A stretch of DNA of 64,000 nucleotides from Pseudomonas monsensis. Its GTDB lineage: Bacteria > Pseudomonadota > Gammaproteobacteria > Pseudomonadales > Pseudomonadaceae. The notes under the pieces are model-generated. The model was given only the letters and a program-made list of their open reading frames with translations, was not told the DNA's origin and ran no database searches. Made by a program: the position numbers and the translations under genes. Below, in pieces: positions 33,101 through 41,388 of the stretch (its first letter is position 1; every line of letters begins with the position of its first letter). The stretch is from contig NZ_CP077087.1 in the NCBI RefSeq assembly GCF_014268495.2, positions 2,111,501 through 2,175,500 of the forward strand, in the 5' to 3' direction.

Positions 33101-34933
33101 GGGGTCAAGGTCGAGTACCGCTACGACCGCCTCGGGCGTCTGGTGGGCGTCGATGACGGGCAAAAACATTCGCTGGCCTTCGAATACGACCTGCAGGATC
33201 GGCTGATCACCGAGCATCAGGGCTGGGGCACCCTGCGTTACGCCTACGACGCCTGCGGTCAGCTCAAGCGCCAGCGCCTGCCGGACAACAGCAAGCTCGA
33301 CTATCACTATGCCAAGGGCGGCGCGCTCACCGCCATCGACCTCAACGGCGCATCGCTGACCCGCCACGTCTACCAGTCCGGTCGCGAACAACAACGTCAG
33401 CAAGGCCTGCTGCTCAGCGAATATGCCTACGACGACCAGGGCCGTTTACTCGCCCACGCTGTAGGCCATCAGCACGCTTCGCTGTACCGCCGCGATTATG
33501 CCTACAGCGCCAACGGCAACCTCGAGCACATTGCCGACAGCCGCCACGGCCAGCGCACCTACGGCTACGACGCCCTCGACCGCCTGATCCGCGTGCGCCA
33601 CTCGCGCGACGAACTGCCGGAAACCTTCGCCCACGACCCGGCCGGCAACCTGCTGATGCAGGACCGCCCCGGCCCGACACAAATCAGGGGCAACCGCCTG
33701 CTGATGCAGGGCGACCGCCATTACGACTACGACGCCTTTGGCAACCTGATCCGCGAACGCCGTGGCCGCGACCAGCAATTGGTCACCGAATACCGCTACG
33801 ACAGCCAGCACCGCCTGATCGGCCTGACCCGCCCCGACGGCAAAACCGCCAGTTATCGCTACGACGCCTTCGGCCGACGCATCCGCAAAACCGTCGACGG
33901 CGTCAGCACCGAGTACTTCTGGCAAGGCGACCACCTCGTCGCCGAAAGCAGCAAAACCCAGCACCGCAGCTACATCTACGAACCCGGCACCTTCCGCCCG
34001 CTGGCGCTGCTCGACGGCAAAGGCCCGAAAAAGGCCTGCCCGTTTTACTACCAGCTCGACCACCTCGGCACGCCGCAGGAACTGACCGACTACAGCGGCG
34101 AAATCGTCTGGTCGGCGCAATACGACGCCTACGGCAAAGTCGCGGCGATCACCCTGGCCGGCGAGGACTACCTGGACCAGCCGCTGCGGTTTCAGGGGCA
34201 GTATTTCGATGCGGAGAGCGGACTGCATTACAACCGGCACCGGTATTACGACCCGCGGCTGGGGCGGTATCTGACGCCCGATCCGGTGAAGCTGGCCGGA
34301 GGGTTGAATCAGTACCAGTACGTGCCGAATCCGACGGGGTGGGTGGATCCGTTGGGGTTGAGCTGCAGTTGCCCGCCGCCGGAGCCACGACGTCCAATGC
34401 GGTACGAGGCCGGTGGCGTGGTCGTCGAAGAGGGAGCGCCTTCGCTGCCAAAGATGACGGCGCAGGAGCGGCGGGCGAGGCTTGATGAGGTGGCTGAGGA
34501 GAATGCGAAGCGTCGGGTACATGAATATGAAGATCTTTATGACATGCACACCGTAAAAAAACACAGTTCCGAAATTCCTGATCGAGCCCTTAAGCAGCGT
34601 GGCATAAATGGTGCTGATCCTCACACCGGGATTGTCCCGCTACGGGCCAGAGGAAATCTTAGCTCTCAGTTCCATAACTGGCGCATGCATCTGGGCGCGT
34701 TGAATAAAGCGATGACAAAGGATAAAGATGGTTTAATTATGCACACAGGGAAAGATCAAAAAGGTAATCCAATAGTTAGGCTGGAGCTACCTGGGGCTGG
34801 GCGTGGGTATAGGCCAAATAAAATGAATCAGCAAGATCCGAGCCTCAATGAGGATATGAATTGGTTTGAAGTGAAATTCGATCAAGGAAATACACAGAAG
34901 CCGTTTACGGGGTTTCCTGCTGAGGGTAAGTAA
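30152..34933 (+). CDS. Rhs-family polymorphic toxin
   Basis: About 1593 residues. Residues 1-240 are a family-specific N-terminal domain, about 270-345 are hydrophobic, and CVSRTCTNGCPVSMVTGEELL starts the DUF6531 cap near residue 395. Some 25 RHS/YD repeats (pattern YxYDxxGRL) build the shell up to the core end, YDPRLGRYLTPDPVKLAGG ... GWVDPLGLS near residue 1400. Spacing of the two DP motifs is the usual 18 residues for self-cleavage, but the first reads DPVK instead of DPxG. The tip after 34360 becomes AT-richer and carries HTVKKH, LKQR, SSQFHNW and a final FTGFP, resembling RNase A-like CdiA toxins. No PAAR domain, VgrG or Eag chaperone is adjacent. Confidence 0.9.
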   Translation: MQAVTRIEQELDSFPDTLTLYRQQLEHWLSSTADQVSHAADLPSLMGMERIIRFGDRSTAVSTGDSEFVSGVVQCPQGGLMLIESKFESVYDIPLGNIVVDVVAVDGGAVTPVTLDARGEGAFRGEPGNFYRVQVHGGVSPKQVEQLFASYDGLALELEDWLRSEWQGFKPQWSQSVATAAGNGTLAGSWAAIEGVWDSIGMLSEILKNPGAFVDRLGSGATDLMNLAATAPEVMQQLQLLVSDEAALCLLLRTASLWLEMLPPSEIAGKTAEAASMMIVQLLLDVLISIVLTFASGGAGIAYLTLRLADRAVQLLSAVMRLVKALFGIVGGFIKYVDQYKTVAARGIVAGVKKGRMQLRWNARRNTSLKKGEHHDDKPDQAKNPNGDSADCVSRTCTNGCPVSMVTGEELLTLTDGTLDGLLPFEFTRLYRTSAVENDVGLGFGWSHSLAHRLEFDGDVVVWVDHENRRTRFPLPSVERPAIHNSLSRAAIFLGEEPEELILALAGETARFYHFRAGRLTAVSDSYDNRLRVLRDRSDRVQRLDNGTGRSLLLRYERAHLIAVDYQVLAGDVWRTEQTLVSYCYDAQQRLIEATNAAGDSERYDYDDQHVILQRQLTGGASFFWEWERSGKAARCVRHWASFSQVDTRYVWNDDGSVAVHYVDGTEETYVHDDRARLVRKVEANGGEQLKAYDSSGRLVAEQDASGAITEYRYDEAGRLVALLAPDDEPTSYEYRNGFLHSRARGEAVWTWRRNAQGDVTEAVDPDGHVTHYHYDARGRLLSIRYPDSSRHVRVWNDLGQLVEETLPDGGVRRFSYDALGRRTTTCDEHGAVTRQQWDALGRLVQTTAPTGATRAYSYGAYGQVTAERDELGRITRYEYDDDLHLVSRKINPDGTRVQYRYDHAQLLLTEIENESGETYRLDYTSTGLIRQETGFDGRRTAYAYDLNGHLLEKTEFGDDGSTRVTAYERDTAGRLLIKTLPDGVKVEYRYDRLGRLVGVDDGQKHSLAFEYDLQDRLITEHQGWGTLRYAYDACGQLKRQRLPDNSKLDYHYAKGGALTAIDLNGASLTRHVYQSGREQQRQQGLLLSEYAYDDQGRLLAHAVGHQHASLYRRDYAYSANGNLEHIADSRHGQRTYGYDALDRLIRVRHSRDELPETFAHDPAGNLLMQDRPGPTQIRGNRLLMQGDRHYDYDAFGNLIRERRGRDQQLVTEYRYDSQHRLIGLTRPDGKTASYRYDAFGRRIRKTVDGVSTEYFWQGDHLVAESSKTQHRSYIYEPGTFRPLALLDGKGPKKACPFYYQLDHLGTPQELTDYSGEIVWSAQYDAYGKVAAITLAGEDYLDQPLRFQGQYFDAESGLHYNRHRYYDPRLGRYLTPDPVKLAGGLNQYQYVPNPTGWVDPLGLSCSCPPPEPRRPMRYEAGGVVVEEGAPSLPKMTAQERRARLDEVAEENAKRRVHEYEDLYDMHTVKKHSSEIPDRALKQRGINGADPHTGIVPLRARGNLSSQFHNWRMHLGALNKAMTKDKDGLIMHTGKDQKGNPIVRLELPGAGRGYRPNKMNQQDPSLNEDMNWFEVKFDQGNTQKPFTGFPAEGK

Positions 34934-35350
34934 ATGTTGAAAGATCCGTTTTTGAATAAACCTTTTGAACCGGGGTTAATGTGGTTTATTGGTGTGTTAG
35001 ATGTTTATGATCGGGAAGAAACTCGAGGAGTAGAACTCGGGGTTTACAATCCCGAAGACCCTGGTGAACGGGAGGCTTTGATCCGAAAGTATTGTCTGGA
35101 TCTGCCGTACCTCTCTCATAGGCACAAACTGGTCTTACTTGAAAATTTGGAAGTAAAACTTGCGGATCCAGCATATGACTTTCAGCACTTGTTCGAGATC
35201 GACCCGTGCGAAGCCGCAAGTTGGCCTCGTGGAGAATGGGATTCCCTAGAAAATCCTCGCGGTTTTTTCGAAGATATTCATAAGTTGGCGAAAGAGGTTT
35301 GGGAGCTGGATCTTGCAAAAGCCGCTAATGAAGATCGGTCTACATGGTAG
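34934..35350 (+). CDS. Probable immunity protein of the Rhs toxin
   Basis: A 138-residue acidic protein whose ATG follows the rhs stop directly, in clearly lower GC sequence than the surroundings, like the toxin tip. It has no signal peptide, so it would act in the cytoplasm, which fits a nuclease toxin. Segments include MWFIGVLDVYDREETRG and EREALIRKYCLDLPYLSHRHK. I do not recognise a named immunity family; the call rests on position, size and composition. Confidence 0.75.
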   Translation: MLKDPFLNKPFEPGLMWFIGVLDVYDREETRGVELGVYNPEDPGEREALIRKYCLDLPYLSHRHKLVLLENLEVKLADPAYDFQHLFEIDPCEAASWPRGEWDSLENPRGFFEDIHKLAKEVWELDLAKAANEDRSTW

Positions 35351-35369
35351 TTTCGATTATTTGAAAACA

Positions 35370-37160
35370 TCAACGATGGCCTGAAACGAGTACTTCGGTA
35401 AAAGGTAGCGCCTTCATGCTATCAATCACATGCACGCTATACCCCGGAACATTCTTCGCATGATGCTTCGCCTGCGACGCCATTTCCGCGAGTTGACTGG
35501 CGTCCAGCTGTGCGCAGGCTTCGGGATGCAGGTGCACCACGCCGATGGACAATGACAACAGCGGAAACTCCTGCCGTATTCCCTGGCGATTCGGGGCGAT
35601 GAAGCAGCCGGCATCGAGGTGTTCGGGGCGATAGAAGCGGCGGCATTGGCTCTGGAAGTCGTCGAGCAACTGGTTGAGGCGTTTGCGCCAGTCTTCCGGG
35701 CCGAGGACGAGGAGGAAGTCGTCGCCGCCGATGTGGCCGACGAAGTCGCGGGACGGGTCGACGCGTTCGTTCAGGCATTGCGCCAGGCATAGCAGGACTT
35801 CGTCGCCGCGGCCGTAGCCGTAGATGTCGTTGAAGGGTTTGAAGCTGTCGATGTCGACGTAGCAGATGACCGATTCGCGGCCCTGTTGCAGCAGACGGGT
35901 CAGGCATTGCTGGATCGGTACATTGCCGGGCAGCAGGGTCAGCGGGTTGGCGTAGCGGGCCTGCTGGATCTTCAGTTCGGTGATCAGTTTGAGCACGTCG
36001 ATCACCCGACCGAGGCCGAGGTAGCTGCCGTTGAGGGTAATGATGAAGTCTTCTTCGATGCGCTGGCGAGCGCGGCTGGTGATCAGGCGGCTGACCTGTT
36101 GCAGCGACTGGCTCATTTCCACGGCGAGGAAGTCGTCGTTCATCAAGCGGCTGATCGGTTTACGCGCGAACAGGTCGGTGGCGAAGGGTTTGAGCAGGGC
36201 ATCGGACAAGGAATGGCGGTGGACGATGCCGCACGGCTGGCCTTGTTCGTCGAGCACGGCCAGCGAGTTCAGATTGGCCTGACGGCGAAACGCTTCCAGT
36301 ACCGTAGCGGTTGGCGTGTCGCGCCCCACAGCCGGTTGGTCGTTGAGCAGGGCGCTGAGGTCGCTGCCTTCGTCGTTCAGCGCGACGGTGCTGCTGTCAT
36401 GTTTGGGCATCATCGCACGGGCGTCGCGGGGCGGGTGCTCTTGTGGGCGACCAAGCAAGTATCCTTGCACCAGATCCACGCCCATTTCGGTCAACACTGC
36501 CAACTCCTCTGGCAGTTCGATGCCTTCAGCAATCACCTGCGCGCGTGAGGCTTTGGCGATCTGCAGGATCGAACCGACGAACTCCCGTTTCAACGCATCC
36601 TGATGAATGCCGTCGATGAAGTGGCGGTCGATCTTCACGTAATCCGGACGCAGCTCCGACCACAGGCGCAGGCTGGAGTAGCCGGCACCGAGATCATCCA
36701 GCGCAATCGAAAAGCCCATCGCCCGGTAGTGATGCAGCGCGGTTTGCAGTAACTGGAAGTCATCGATTGGTGTCTGCTCGGTCAGTTCGATCACAACCTG
36801 GCTCGGCGGAATACCGAAGTCTTGCAGCAACTGCAGGGTGCGCCCCGGTTGATGGGCAGCTTCGAGCAGCGACTCTGGCGAGACGTTGAGAAACAGTTTG
36901 CCCGGCAGTTGCTGCTCATTGAAACGGCGGCAGGCCGATTGTCGGCAGGCAATCTCCAGTTCGCTCAGGCGCCCGGCCTGACGCGCCACGGCGAACAGGG
37001 CAATGGGTGAGTGCAGCGGACTGTTGGACGGGCCACGGGTGAGGGCTTCGTAACCGAGTATGCGTCGCTCAGAGAGGCAGATGATTGGCTGGAACAGGCT
37101 GTGTAAGCCGCTTTGACTCAAGATCGAGCTCAGGGCACTCAGCTGTTCGGTCGTGGTCAT
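35370..37160 (-). CDS. EAL-CBS-GGDEF protein of cyclic-di-GMP turnover
   Basis: A 596-residue cytoplasmic protein. Residues about 12-245 are an EAL phosphodiesterase domain with the motifs YEALTRG, NVSPES, ELTEQ, DDLGAGYS, KIDRHF and AEGIE all present, so it should hydrolyse c-di-GMP. Residues about 275-400 are a CBS pair, a nucleotide-sensing module. Residues about 405-590 are a GGDEF domain with GGDDF near 478, a changed active-site motif that suggests weak or no cyclase activity and perhaps GTP sensing. No membrane helix. The architecture and its place next to prc match what I recall of PA3258. Confidence 0.92.
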   Translation of the reverse strand: MTTTEQLSALSSILSQSGLHSLFQPIICLSERRILGYEALTRGPSNSPLHSPIALFAVARQAGRLSELEIACRQSACRRFNEQQLPGKLFLNVSPESLLEAAHQPGRTLQLLQDFGIPPSQVVIELTEQTPIDDFQLLQTALHHYRAMGFSIALDDLGAGYSSLRLWSELRPDYVKIDRHFIDGIHQDALKREFVGSILQIAKASRAQVIAEGIELPEELAVLTEMGVDLVQGYLLGRPQEHPPRDARAMMPKHDSSTVALNDEGSDLSALLNDQPAVGRDTPTATVLEAFRRQANLNSLAVLDEQGQPCGIVHRHSLSDALLKPFATDLFARKPISRLMNDDFLAVEMSQSLQQVSRLITSRARQRIEEDFIITLNGSYLGLGRVIDVLKLITELKIQQARYANPLTLLPGNVPIQQCLTRLLQQGRESVICYVDIDSFKPFNDIYGYGRGDEVLLCLAQCLNERVDPSRDFVGHIGGDDFLLVLGPEDWRKRLNQLLDDFQSQCRRFYRPEHLDAGCFIAPNRQGIRQEFPLLSLSIGVVHLHPEACAQLDASQLAEMASQAKHHAKNVPGYSVHVIDSMKALPFTEVLVSGHR

Positions 37161-37180
37161 GGCAATCTCTGGCGATAAAA

Positions 37181-37227
37181 AAAGGACTGGGAGCGCTCTC
37201 GATGAAGAGAATGGCTCCCAGTCCTTT
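37181..37227 (-). terminator. Terminator of prc
   Basis: AAAGGACTGGGAGC and GCTCCCAGTCCTTT pair perfectly over 14 bp with an inner CTCTC/GAGAA stem; on the minus strand the stem is followed by seven Ts. It lies between prc and the EAL gene downstream. Confidence 0.9.
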
Positions 37228-37294
37228 ATTGCACGACAGAATGATGACTGTTTGATGACGATCCCGGGATCATCACCATTAAATTGCCATCACC

Positions 37295-39379
37295 TTACTT
37301 CTTGGCCACCTGATTGCTCAGCTTCAGGTAATCCAGCAGCACGCGCCCGGTTTCGCTCAGGTAGGCATCGTCTTCCGGTTTGACCTTGTCCGGTTCGGCA
37401 GCCGCGATGAGGTCTTCATCTTCTTTTTTCAGCTCTTTGAGCGGTTCTTCGCCTTTGGCCTTGCGACGGATGTTTTCCATGGCCAGTTGTTTGGCGTCGA
37501 TGTCGGTGTGCTGGGCACGACGCTCGGCTTCATTGAGACTGACGGTTTTCTCTTCCATCAGTTTCTGCGCCAGCGCCAGCTTGTCACGGATGAACACGAA
37601 CTCGGCATCCTTGGCGGTGCGGGTGTCATGCTCGGACTTGAGCTGGGCCAGAAACGGTTTGAACGGATCAGCCGCCGGTTTGATCGCCGCGCGGATGGTG
37701 TCCCACGGCATGGCTTCCGGCAGGGCGCTCTCGCCGATTTCCTTGGTGTCGATCAGCGAAGGGTAGTCGATGTCTGGCAGGACGCCCTGATGCTGGGTGC
37801 TTTGACCGGACACCCGGTAGAACTTGGCCAGGGTCAGTTTCAGCTCGCCATGGTTCAGCGGCTGGATGGTCTGCACGGTGCCCTTGCCGAAGGTCTGGCC
37901 ACCGATGATCAGCGCACGATGGTAGTCCTGCATGGCGCCGGCGAAGATCTCCGAAGCCGAGGCAGACAGGCGGTTGACCAGCAATGCCATCGGGCCTTTG
38001 TAGAATGCGCCCGGGTTTTCATCTTCGAGCACATCGACACGGCCATCGGCGTTACGCACGAGCACGGTCGGGCCCTTGTCGATGAACAGGCTGGTCAGCT
38101 CGGTGGCTTCCTGCAGGGAACCGCCGCCGTTATTGCGCAGGTCGATGACCACGCCGTCGACTTTGTCTTTCTGCAGTTCGGTCAGCAGTTTCTTGACGTC
38201 ACGGGTGGTGCTCTTGTAATCCGGGTCACCGGCACGGAACGCCTTGAAGTCGAGGTAGAAGGCCGGGATCTCGATGACGCCGAGCTTGTAGTCCTTGCCG
38301 TCCTGTTTCAGGTTGAGGATGGACTTCTTCACCGCCTGATCTTCGAGCTTCACCGCTTCACGGGTGATCGACACGATCTTGGTGGTCTGGTCGTTCGGCG
38401 CATTGCTCGCCGGAATCACTTCCAGGCGGACCACAGTGCCTTTCGGACCACGGATCAGTTTGACCACTTCGTCCAGACGCCAGCCGACCACGTCGACCAT
38501 TTCTTTGTTGCCCTGGGCAACGCCGATGATCTTGTCGGCCGGGGCAACCTGTTTGGTCTTGTCGGCCGGGCCTGCCGGCACCAGACGCACGACTTTCACC
38601 TGGTCGTTGTCGCTCTGCAACACGGCACCGATGCCCTCGAGGGACAAGCTCATGTTGATGTCGAAGTTTTCCGCGTTATCCGGCGACAGATAGTTGGTGT
38701 GCGGATCGTACGACATGGCGAAGGTGTTGATGTACGCCTGGAAGATGTCTTCCGGACGGGTCTGGTCCAGGCGCGCCAACTGGTTCTTGTAGCGCTTGGT
38801 CAGGGTTTCCTGGATCTGCTTCGGCTCTTTGCCGGCGATCTTCATCCGCAGGACTTCGTCCTTGACGCGTTTGCGCCACAGGTCGTCGAGTTCGGCGGTG
38901 GATTTGAGCCAAGGGGCGTCCTTGCGATCGATCAGCAAGGTTTCCTTGGTGGTGAAGTCCATCTTGTCGACGCCTTTGTTCAGCTCGGCAAGGGCGAAGT
39001 CCAGACGCGCCTTGACGCGGTCCAGATAGCGCTTGTAGATGGTGAACCCGGCGTTGAGGTCGCCGCTTTTCAGGAAGTCGTCGAACTGGGTCTTCCACTT
39101 GTCGAATTCGGCGATGTCGCTGGCCATGAAGTAGCTGCGCGACGGATCCAGCAGCTTGATGTAGCTGTCGTAGATGATCACCGAGCGCGCATCGTCAAGC
39201 GGCGGCTTGCTGTAGTGGTGACGCTTGAGCAACTCGACGACGTTCAGGCTGGCGATGACTTCATCGCGATCAGGCTGCAACTTGTCCCAGCTGTTGGCTG
39301 CGAATGTGGTGCCCGACACCGGCAACAAACCGATACCGATGAAAAGAGCGAGGGCGGTGCTGGGGAGCAAATGCTTCAT
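37295..39379 (-). CDS. prc: Tail-specific (carboxy-terminal processing) protease
   Basis: A 694-residue periplasmic protease. The start at 39379 gives MKHLLPSTALALFIGIGLL, a good signal peptide cut near TFAANS; the frame also opens at 39412 but that adds a charged leader. A PDZ domain is around residues 235-325 and the catalytic pair is in RLSASASEIFAGAM (Ser, near 475) and FGKGTVQ (Lys, near 497), a Ser-Lys dyad. A C-terminal DUF3340-type domain follows. In P. aeruginosa the equivalent is AlgO (PA3257), which degrades truncated MucA and promotes alginate synthesis. Divergent from the quinone oxidoreductase gene. Confidence 0.95.
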   Translation of the reverse strand: MKHLLPSTALALFIGIGLLPVSGTTFAANSWDKLQPDRDEVIASLNVVELLKRHHYSKPPLDDARSVIIYDSYIKLLDPSRSYFMASDIAEFDKWKTQFDDFLKSGDLNAGFTIYKRYLDRVKARLDFALAELNKGVDKMDFTTKETLLIDRKDAPWLKSTAELDDLWRKRVKDEVLRMKIAGKEPKQIQETLTKRYKNQLARLDQTRPEDIFQAYINTFAMSYDPHTNYLSPDNAENFDINMSLSLEGIGAVLQSDNDQVKVVRLVPAGPADKTKQVAPADKIIGVAQGNKEMVDVVGWRLDEVVKLIRGPKGTVVRLEVIPASNAPNDQTTKIVSITREAVKLEDQAVKKSILNLKQDGKDYKLGVIEIPAFYLDFKAFRAGDPDYKSTTRDVKKLLTELQKDKVDGVVIDLRNNGGGSLQEATELTSLFIDKGPTVLVRNADGRVDVLEDENPGAFYKGPMALLVNRLSASASEIFAGAMQDYHRALIIGGQTFGKGTVQTIQPLNHGELKLTLAKFYRVSGQSTQHQGVLPDIDYPSLIDTKEIGESALPEAMPWDTIRAAIKPAADPFKPFLAQLKSEHDTRTAKDAEFVFIRDKLALAQKLMEEKTVSLNEAERRAQHTDIDAKQLAMENIRRKAKGEEPLKELKKEDEDLIAAAEPDKVKPEDDAYLSETGRVLLDYLKLSNQVAKK

Positions 39380-39467
39380 GCTGATTCGACGCGGGGACAA
39401 TTGATAACGCATATTAGGCCGTCTTTGAAGTCGCCGGTTCTACGAGAGCCGGTCGCATAATGCAAAA

Positions 39468-39491
39468 AGCCCGGCGCTACAGCTTCGGGCT
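39468..39491 (-). terminator. Terminator-like hairpin upstream of prc
   Basis: AGCCCG and CGGGCT pair across 12 nt, followed on the minus strand by TTTTT. It stands between the divergent prc and oxidoreductase genes and may block antisense read-through into prc or attenuate it. Confidence 0.45.
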
Positions 39492-39517
39492 CAGTCCAGA
39501 CTCACTATGGAGGCACT

Positions 39518-40480
39518 GTGAAGGCATTGCAAGGCGTTGAAGGTCAAGTGGCATGGGTTGAAGAGCCGAGTCCTACATGTGATGTAGGACAAGTCCGCAT
39601 CCGCGTGGCAGCAGCCGGCCTCAATCGCGCCGATTTATTACAAAAAGCCGGGCTCTATCCGCCACCGCCTGGCGCCAGCCAAGTGCTCGGCCTTGAGTGC
39701 TCGGGGGTGATCAGCGAGGTCGGCGCGGGCAGTTCGTGGCAGGTCGGCGATCGGGTTTGCGCCTTGTTGGCCGGGGGCGGGATGGCCGAAGAGGTGGTCG
39801 TCGACGGACGGCATGTGCTGCCCGTGCCCGAAGGCGTGTCGTTGATCGAGGCCGCCGCATTGCCTGAGGTTTATGCAACAGTCTGGCTGAATGTGTTTCA
39901 ACTTGCGGCGCTCAAGCCGGGTGAGAAAGTTCTCTTGCACGCTGGCGCCAGTGGAATCGGTTCAGCCGCCATTCAGCTGTGCAAAGCCTTTGGCAATCCG
40001 TGCTGGGTCAGCGTCGGTTCTGCCGAGCGGCTGGCTTACTGTGAGGCGCTGGGGGCCCAGGGCGGGGTCGTGCGTACCGACGATCTGGAAAGCCTGCGCG
40101 ATTTCGGCCCGTTCGATGTGATTCTCGATCCGGTAGGGGGCAACTACTCGGCGCTCAACCTCAAGCTGATGGCGCTGGATGGACGCTGGGTATTGATCGG
40201 TTTGATGGGCGGCCGTGAGGCAAAACTGGATCTGGCGCAGGTCTTGGCCAAGCGTGTGCAACTGCTGGGCTCGACGTTGCGCAGTCGCGATGATCAGTTC
40301 AAGGCGGATTTGTTGAGTGATCTGGGCCAGCAGGTGTGGCCGTTGTTTGCAGAGGGGCGCTTGAGTCCGCAGTTGGCCAAGGCTTTCCCGGTGAAGGATG
40401 CCGAGGCGGCGTTTGCGGAGTTAGCGAGTAATACGGTTTCCGGGAAATTGGTGTTGGTGATTGACGAAAGTCTGAGCTGA
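39518..40480 (+). CDS. NAD(P)H quinone oxidoreductase, zinc-free MDR family
   Basis: A 320-residue cytoplasmic enzyme starting at GTG 39518, with GGAGG 5 bp upstream. It belongs to the medium-chain dehydrogenase superfamily; ECSGVISEVG and VGDRVCALLAGGGMAEEVVV are typical of the quinone oxidoreductase (PIG3/TP53I3-like) branch, AGASGIGSAAIQLCKAFG is the nucleotide-binding AxxGxG region near residue 147. The catalytic-zinc Cys/His ligands of alcohol dehydrogenases are absent. It reduces quinones with NADPH by one or two electrons. Syntenic with PA3256 as I recall. Confidence 0.9.
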   Translation: MKALQGVEGQVAWVEEPSPTCDVGQVRIRVAAAGLNRADLLQKAGLYPPPPGASQVLGLECSGVISEVGAGSSWQVGDRVCALLAGGGMAEEVVVDGRHVLPVPEGVSLIEAAALPEVYATVWLNVFQLAALKPGEKVLLHAGASGIGSAAIQLCKAFGNPCWVSVGSAERLAYCEALGAQGGVVRTDDLESLRDFGPFDVILDPVGGNYSALNLKLMALDGRWVLIGLMGGREAKLDLAQVLAKRVQLLGSTLRSRDDQFKADLLSDLGQQVWPLFAEGRLSPQLAKAFPVKDAEAAFAELASNTVSGKLVLVIDESLS

Positions 40481-40490
40481 CAGCAGGGAA

Positions 40491-40530
40491 AAGCCCCTCA
40501 CCCTAACCCTCTCCCATAGGGAGAGGGGAC
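40491..40530. repeat. Dispersed repeat with CCCTCACCCTAACCCTCTCCC core
   Basis: This short unit, with an inverted CTCTCCC/GGGAGAG core, is a common extragenic repeat in fluorescent pseudomonads. It separates convergent genes and could act as a terminator. Confidence 0.65.
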
Positions 40531-40623
40531 TGACCGGGTTGTTCTGCTGGGCTAGATCGACCTGATGCATCGGGTCGAACTCAGGTTTGGAATATCAGCC
40601 TGCCTGTGCAGATTAAATCTTTG

Positions 40624-41277
40624 TCATTTCCACAGATGGATCGGCCAACCGGCCTTTTCGGCATGCTCCAGCAACACCGGATCCGGATTGACCACGTGCG
40701 GGAAATCCACCTTCAGCAGCAACGGCAGATCATTGCGTGAGTCGGAGTAGAAGCTTGCGCCCTCGAGGTTCTCTTCCTCGGCATCCAGCCATTCCAGCAA
40801 GCGGGTGATCTTGCCTTCGCGGTAGGTCAGGGTGCCGACGGTCTGACCGCTGTAAACGCCATGGGCGACGTCCAGTTCGATGCCCAGAATCTCGTCGATG
40901 CCCAGACGTTCGGCAATCGGTTTGACCAGGTGCGTGCCCGAGGCCGAGATCACCAGGATCCGGTCGCCGGCCTTGCGATGGGCGGCAATGGTTTTGGTCG
41001 CGTCGCTGAAGATGATCGGTTCGATGAAGTCTTCCACCCACGGACCGACCAGATGTTCGACCTCTTCCGGGGGGCGACCGATCAGCGGCTCGAGGCTGAA
41101 CGCCATGTACTCTTCCATGCGCAATTTGCCATGGCTGTAGGCGTCCATCAGTTCGTTGTTCTTGCGCATGAACGACTCGGGATCGACCCAGCCCAGGCGA
41201 CCCATCTGTTCGCTCCAGAGGGTGGCGCAGTCGCCGTGGATCAGGGTTTCGTCCAGATCAAAAATTGCCAAAGCCAT
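40624..41277 (-). CDS. HAD-superfamily IB hydrolase (SerB/CicA-like)
   Basis: A 217-residue enzyme. The N-terminal AIFDLDETLIHGD is the DxDxT nucleophile motif, VISASGTHLVKPIAERLG is motif II and FYSDSRNDLPLL holds the acidic motif III/IV residues. The cap type is that of HAD-IB phosphatases such as SerB and CicA; some pseudomonad members of this branch hydrolyse histidinol phosphate. The substrate is not certain. It is last in the direction of the ABC operon, with 111 bp of repeat sequence in between, so it may be transcribed separately. Confidence 0.85.
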   Translation of the reverse strand: MALAIFDLDETLIHGDCATLWSEQMGRLGWVDPESFMRKNNELMDAYSHGKLRMEEYMAFSLEPLIGRPPEEVEHLVGPWVEDFIEPIIFSDATKTIAAHRKAGDRILVISASGTHLVKPIAERLGIDEILGIELDVAHGVYSGQTVGTLTYREGKITRLLEWLDAEEENLEGASFYSDSRNDLPLLLKVDFPHVVNPDPVLLEHAEKAGWPIHLWK

Positions 41278-41291
41278 CGGTTCTCTCCGAG

Positions 41292-41388
41292 AACAGCTGC
41301 GAGCTACTTGCTTCGAGCTGCAAGAATGGGAATCAGGTTCGCCGCAGTCTACAGCTTGAGGCTTGTAGCTCGAAGCTTGCAGCTGCTT
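41292..41388. repeat. AGCTTG/CAGCTG-rich inverted repeat
   Basis: CAGCTGCGAGCTACTTGCTTCGAG and, further on, CTCGAAGCTTGCAGCTG are inverted near-copies. Such AGCTTGCAGCTTG runs are dispersed in P. fluorescens-group intergenic DNA. Confidence 0.6.

Noticed and set aside
30000..35400. Rhs region as part of a complete type VI secretion island
   Set aside because: No VgrG, Hcp, PAAR or structural T6SS gene is seen around it.
37487..39460. 657-codon open frame antisense to prc
   Set aside because: Shadow frame; prc itself has a full catalytic dyad and PDZ domain.
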